Positions 33,176 through 35,061 of a stretch of DNA of 35,061 bases are shown here, piece by piece. The stretch's first letter is position 1, and each line of letters begins with the position of its first letter. The stretch is from Xenococcaceae cyanobacterium MO_167.B52. Its GTDB lineage: Bacteria; Cyanobacteriota; Cyanobacteriia; Cyanobacteriales; Xenococcaceae. A program made the position numbers and the translations under genes. The DNA lies in the NCBI GenBank assembly GCA_030065315.1, contig JASJDB010000017.1:1-35061 (forward strand), written 5' to 3'. The notes below the pieces were generated by a model, which saw nothing but the letters and a program-made list of their open reading frames with translations, had not been told where the DNA came from and did no database searches.

Positions 33176-34549
33176 ATGAGCTACTGGCGATCGCAAAAAT
33201 TAAAAAATCGCACTGGTACAGAAATTTTTGAACAGTTATATAGTCAGGAAAAGATCGCAACTTTATTAGAAAGTCCTTTTCCGACTCCCACAGATTATCC
33301 CCATTTATCCCGTTATTCTATATGTGGTGGCGCGCCCATAACTATCAAGGGAAAGCTGCAACTATATACCCCATTATTAGGACAAGTTCTACCCTTTTTA
33401 CAATCATTGCTATCACAAAAAACAGCATCTAATCCAGAAATAGATCATCTTCCTTTTACTGGTGGTTGGTTGGGATGGTTTAGTTACGATTTGGCTTGGG
33501 AAATCGAAAAACTCCCTAATATTAATCCTGATCCTCTTCCTTTTCCTGTCGCATATTGGTATCAACCATCAACCTTTGCTGTTTTAGATCACCAAGAACA
33601 AATCCTCTGGTTATTCGCAACCTCTCCCCAACAACTAGACGAGCTAGAAACCAAACTTAACTCTCCCCAATCCCCCCAGTCTCCCTTGTCTCCCTTGTCT
33701 CCCCAGTCTCCCTTATCTCCCATCGCCTACCTAACACCTCAAGAAGACTACGAAACAGCAGTTAGAAAAGCCAAACAACATATTAAAGCAGGAGATATCT
33801 TTCAAGCAAATTTATCTTTGAGGTTTCAAACTACTACTAATGCTGATAGTTGGAGTATTTATAAAACTCTACATCAAATTAATCCTTCCCCTTTTGCTTG
33901 TTATTTGCGATCGCCTTGTGGTATAATAGTCAGTTGTTCTCCAGAAAGACTAGTAGCTCTGCAAGGAAATACAGCCCAAACTCGACCTATTGCAGGAACG
34001 AGAAGCAGAGGAATTAACCTACAACAAGATCGAGAATTAGCAGCAGAATTACTGGCGAATGCTAAAGAGAGAGCTGAGCATATTATGCTACTGGACTTAG
34101 AGCGCAATGATCTCGGAAAAGTCTGTCAATGGGGTTCAGTAGCGGTGGACGAACTATTAGTAATAGAGCGATATAGTCATGTAATGCACCTGGTAAGTAA
34201 TGTAATTGGAAAACTCAAACCAGAATCTAATTCTATAGATTTAATTCGGGGAATGTTTCCTGGAGGAACAATTACTGGTTGTCCGAAAGTGCGATGTATG
34301 GAAATTATCGAAGAGTTAGAGCCAGTAAAGCGCAGTCTATTTTATGGTTCTTGTGGTTATATCGACAAAAGGGGCAATTTAGACTTAAATATCTTAATTC
34401 GTACCCTACTATATACTAGTGATGGCACAAAAAATACTGTTTATGGACAAGTGGGAGCAGGAATTGTAGCTGACAGCGATCCTGAGCGAGAATGGTATGA
34501 ATCTTTGAACAAAGCAGAAGCACAGTTAACTGCACTAAAGTTAGTTTAG
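33176..34549 (+). CDS. pabB: Chorismate-binding synthase, PabB/TrpE type (probable aminodeoxychorismate synthase component I)
   Basis: A 457-residue enzyme of the chorismate-utilising family. The N-terminal domain (about 1-155, GGWLGWFSYDLAWEIEKLP) and the catalytic domain (about 185-457) are clear: AGDIFQANLSLRF, PIAGTRSRG (271-279), HIMLLDLERNDLG, GMFPGGTITGCPKVR, and the closing GQVGAGIVADSDPEREWYE. Its size and GWLGWFSYDLAWE block suggest PabB (folate pathway), but residue 273 is Ala, where E. coli PabB has the catalytic Lys (PIKGT), which is the anthranilate synthase pattern. Both are possible. Between the domains lie seven 9-base repeats (33662-33724). Its 3' end faces the next gene with a 6-bp gap. 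Confidence 0.85.
   Translation: MSYWRSQKLKNRTGTEIFEQLYSQEKIATLLESPFPTPTDYPHLSRYSICGGAPITIKGKLQLYTPLLGQVLPFLQSLLSQKTASNPEIDHLPFTGGWLGWFSYDLAWEIEKLPNINPDPLPFPVAYWYQPSTFAVLDHQEQILWLFATSPQQLDELETKLNSPQSPQSPLSPLSPQSPLSPIAYLTPQEDYETAVRKAKQHIKAGDIFQANLSLRFQTTTNADSWSIYKTLHQINPSPFACYLRSPCGIIVSCSPERLVALQGNTAQTRPIAGTRSRGINLQQDRELAAELLANAKERAEHIMLLDLERNDLGKVCQWGSVAVDELLVIERYSHVMHLVSNVIGKLKPESNSIDLIRGMFPGGTITGCPKVRCMEIIEELEPVKRSLFYGSCGYIDKRGNLDLNILIRTLLYTSDGTKNTVYGQVGAGIVADSDPEREWYESLNKAEAQLTALKLV
33662..33724 (+). repeat. Seven in-frame 9-bp repeats in pabB (Ser-Pro-Gln/Leu)
   Basis: Units such as TCTCCCCAA, TCTCCCTTG and TCTCCCCAG follow each other seven times in the reading frame, coding SPQ, SPQ, SPL, SPL, SPQ, SPL, SPI at residues 163-183. 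They fill the linker between the two enzyme domains, so they may be tolerated as a spacer. Confidence 0.92.
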
Positions 34550-34555
34550 CTGATA

Positions 34556-35061
34556 TTAAACATCATCTAAAAATTTGCTCACACAGGAAACAGTTAATAT
34601 ATTTTCTGGCTCACCTTCAAAGGGAATAGCTAAATCATAAACTTGGGTTTCAATCTCTTTGCTGACTCTAGATATTGCAGTCAAATTGCCTTTGACTAGA
34701 ACCACACAAAAGAAAGTCTTGTTGTAGCGAGAAACAAAGTCTCTATCGCGAACAATATCACAAATAACTTTAGAGATATTTTTTAAGGTCGCACTAATAA
34801 TTTTGTCTGAATAAGTATTGGAGTATTTGTAAAAGTTATTAATTTCAATCGTTAATAGAGGTAATTCTTCCACAGAAAATTCTTCTTGTAATGTGTCAAG
34901 AAAAACCTCTAAATAGTAGCGATTAGGTAAAGAAGTTTCCTTGTCAAAAAACATACTGGTTTTAGCCTTACGATCCAAAAAATTACTTAAAGCTATAGCA
35001 GAACAAGATGCAGACAAAATACTAGGAATACTGGGCAACCACCATCCTTGCAAAAATAAAC
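34556..35061 (-). CDS. C-terminal part of a CHASE2-like / degenerate GGDEF protein (runs off the window)
   Basis: Only the last 168 codons are present; the frame is open to the window edge, so the start lies outside. The first part (LQGWWLPSIPSILSASCSAIALSNFL) looks like the end of a CHASE2 sensor, where G-W-x-P-x-x-P and a following membrane helix are usual. The rest is GGDEF-like: DKETSLPNRYYLEVFLD resembles the conserved D-x-L-T-G-L-P-N-R start, and LPLLTIEINNFYKYSNTYSD resembles the usual metal-binding loop. The GGDEF motif itself is replaced by YNKTFF, so cyclase activity is unlikely. It may act as a binding or regulatory domain. Confidence 0.65.
   Translation of the reverse strand, partial: LFLQGWWLPSIPSILSASCSAIALSNFLDRKAKTSMFFDKETSLPNRYYLEVFLDTLQEEFSVEELPLLTIEINNFYKYSNTYSDKIISATLKNISKVICDIVRDRDFVSRYNKTFFCVVLVKGNLTAISRVSKEIETQVYDLAIPFEGEPENILTVSCVSKFLDDV

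Overview
The window comes from a cyanobacterium. Evidence: two phycobilisome rod-linker genes (cpcL and cpcG), a cyanobacterial Ftn2/ZipN (ARC6-type) division gene beside minCDE, a carotenoid oxygenase, a Uma2-family protein, many HIP1 octamers (GCGATCGC), AT-rich spacers and heptameric short tandem repeats. Genus cannot be fixed from the sequence. I see no rRNA, tRNA, CRISPR array, intact transposase or prophage.

Layout. 1-4.7 kb is accessory: a Uma2 gene, a 960-residue caspase/STAND/pentapeptide-repeat protein on the minus strand, and the first copy of a dispersed repeat. 4.7-9 kb holds pdxH, a secreted esterase, and a response regulator gene followed 9 bp later by a gamma-glutamyltransferase-like gene. 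9.2-16.5 kb runs on the plus strand: cpcL (membrane-anchored linker) with a clear terminator, a GAF/PAS histidine kinase, a dCache-HAMP-GGDEF diguanylate cyclase and sbcD. 16.6-23 kb is one 2100-residue gene. 23-26.2 kb has a decayed membrane-protein gene, a carotenoid oxygenase and cpcG on the opposite strand. 26.4-32.4 kb is a division cluster: ftn2/zipN divergent from a putative four-carbon acid sugar kinase gene-minC-minD-minE. The right end has a second copy of each of two dispersed repeats, a solitary FitA-like antitoxin gene, a pabB/trpE-type gene and the 3' end of a CHASE2-like/degenerate-GGDEF gene that leaves the window.

The most striking object is the giant gene at 16653-22955. One chain joins a phytase-like esterase domain, a beta-propeller phytase, a PhoD-type phosphatase, two SurE-type nucleotidase domains and a C-terminal RTX/type I secretion tail. 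I infer a secreted organic-phosphorus scavenging protein; a weak Pho-box-like array lies upstream. Second is the caspase-STAND-pentapeptide protein, whose layout fits a triggered, possibly suicidal, stress or defence response. Third is the pairing of CpcL and CpcG linkers in one neighbourhood, implying two antenna types.
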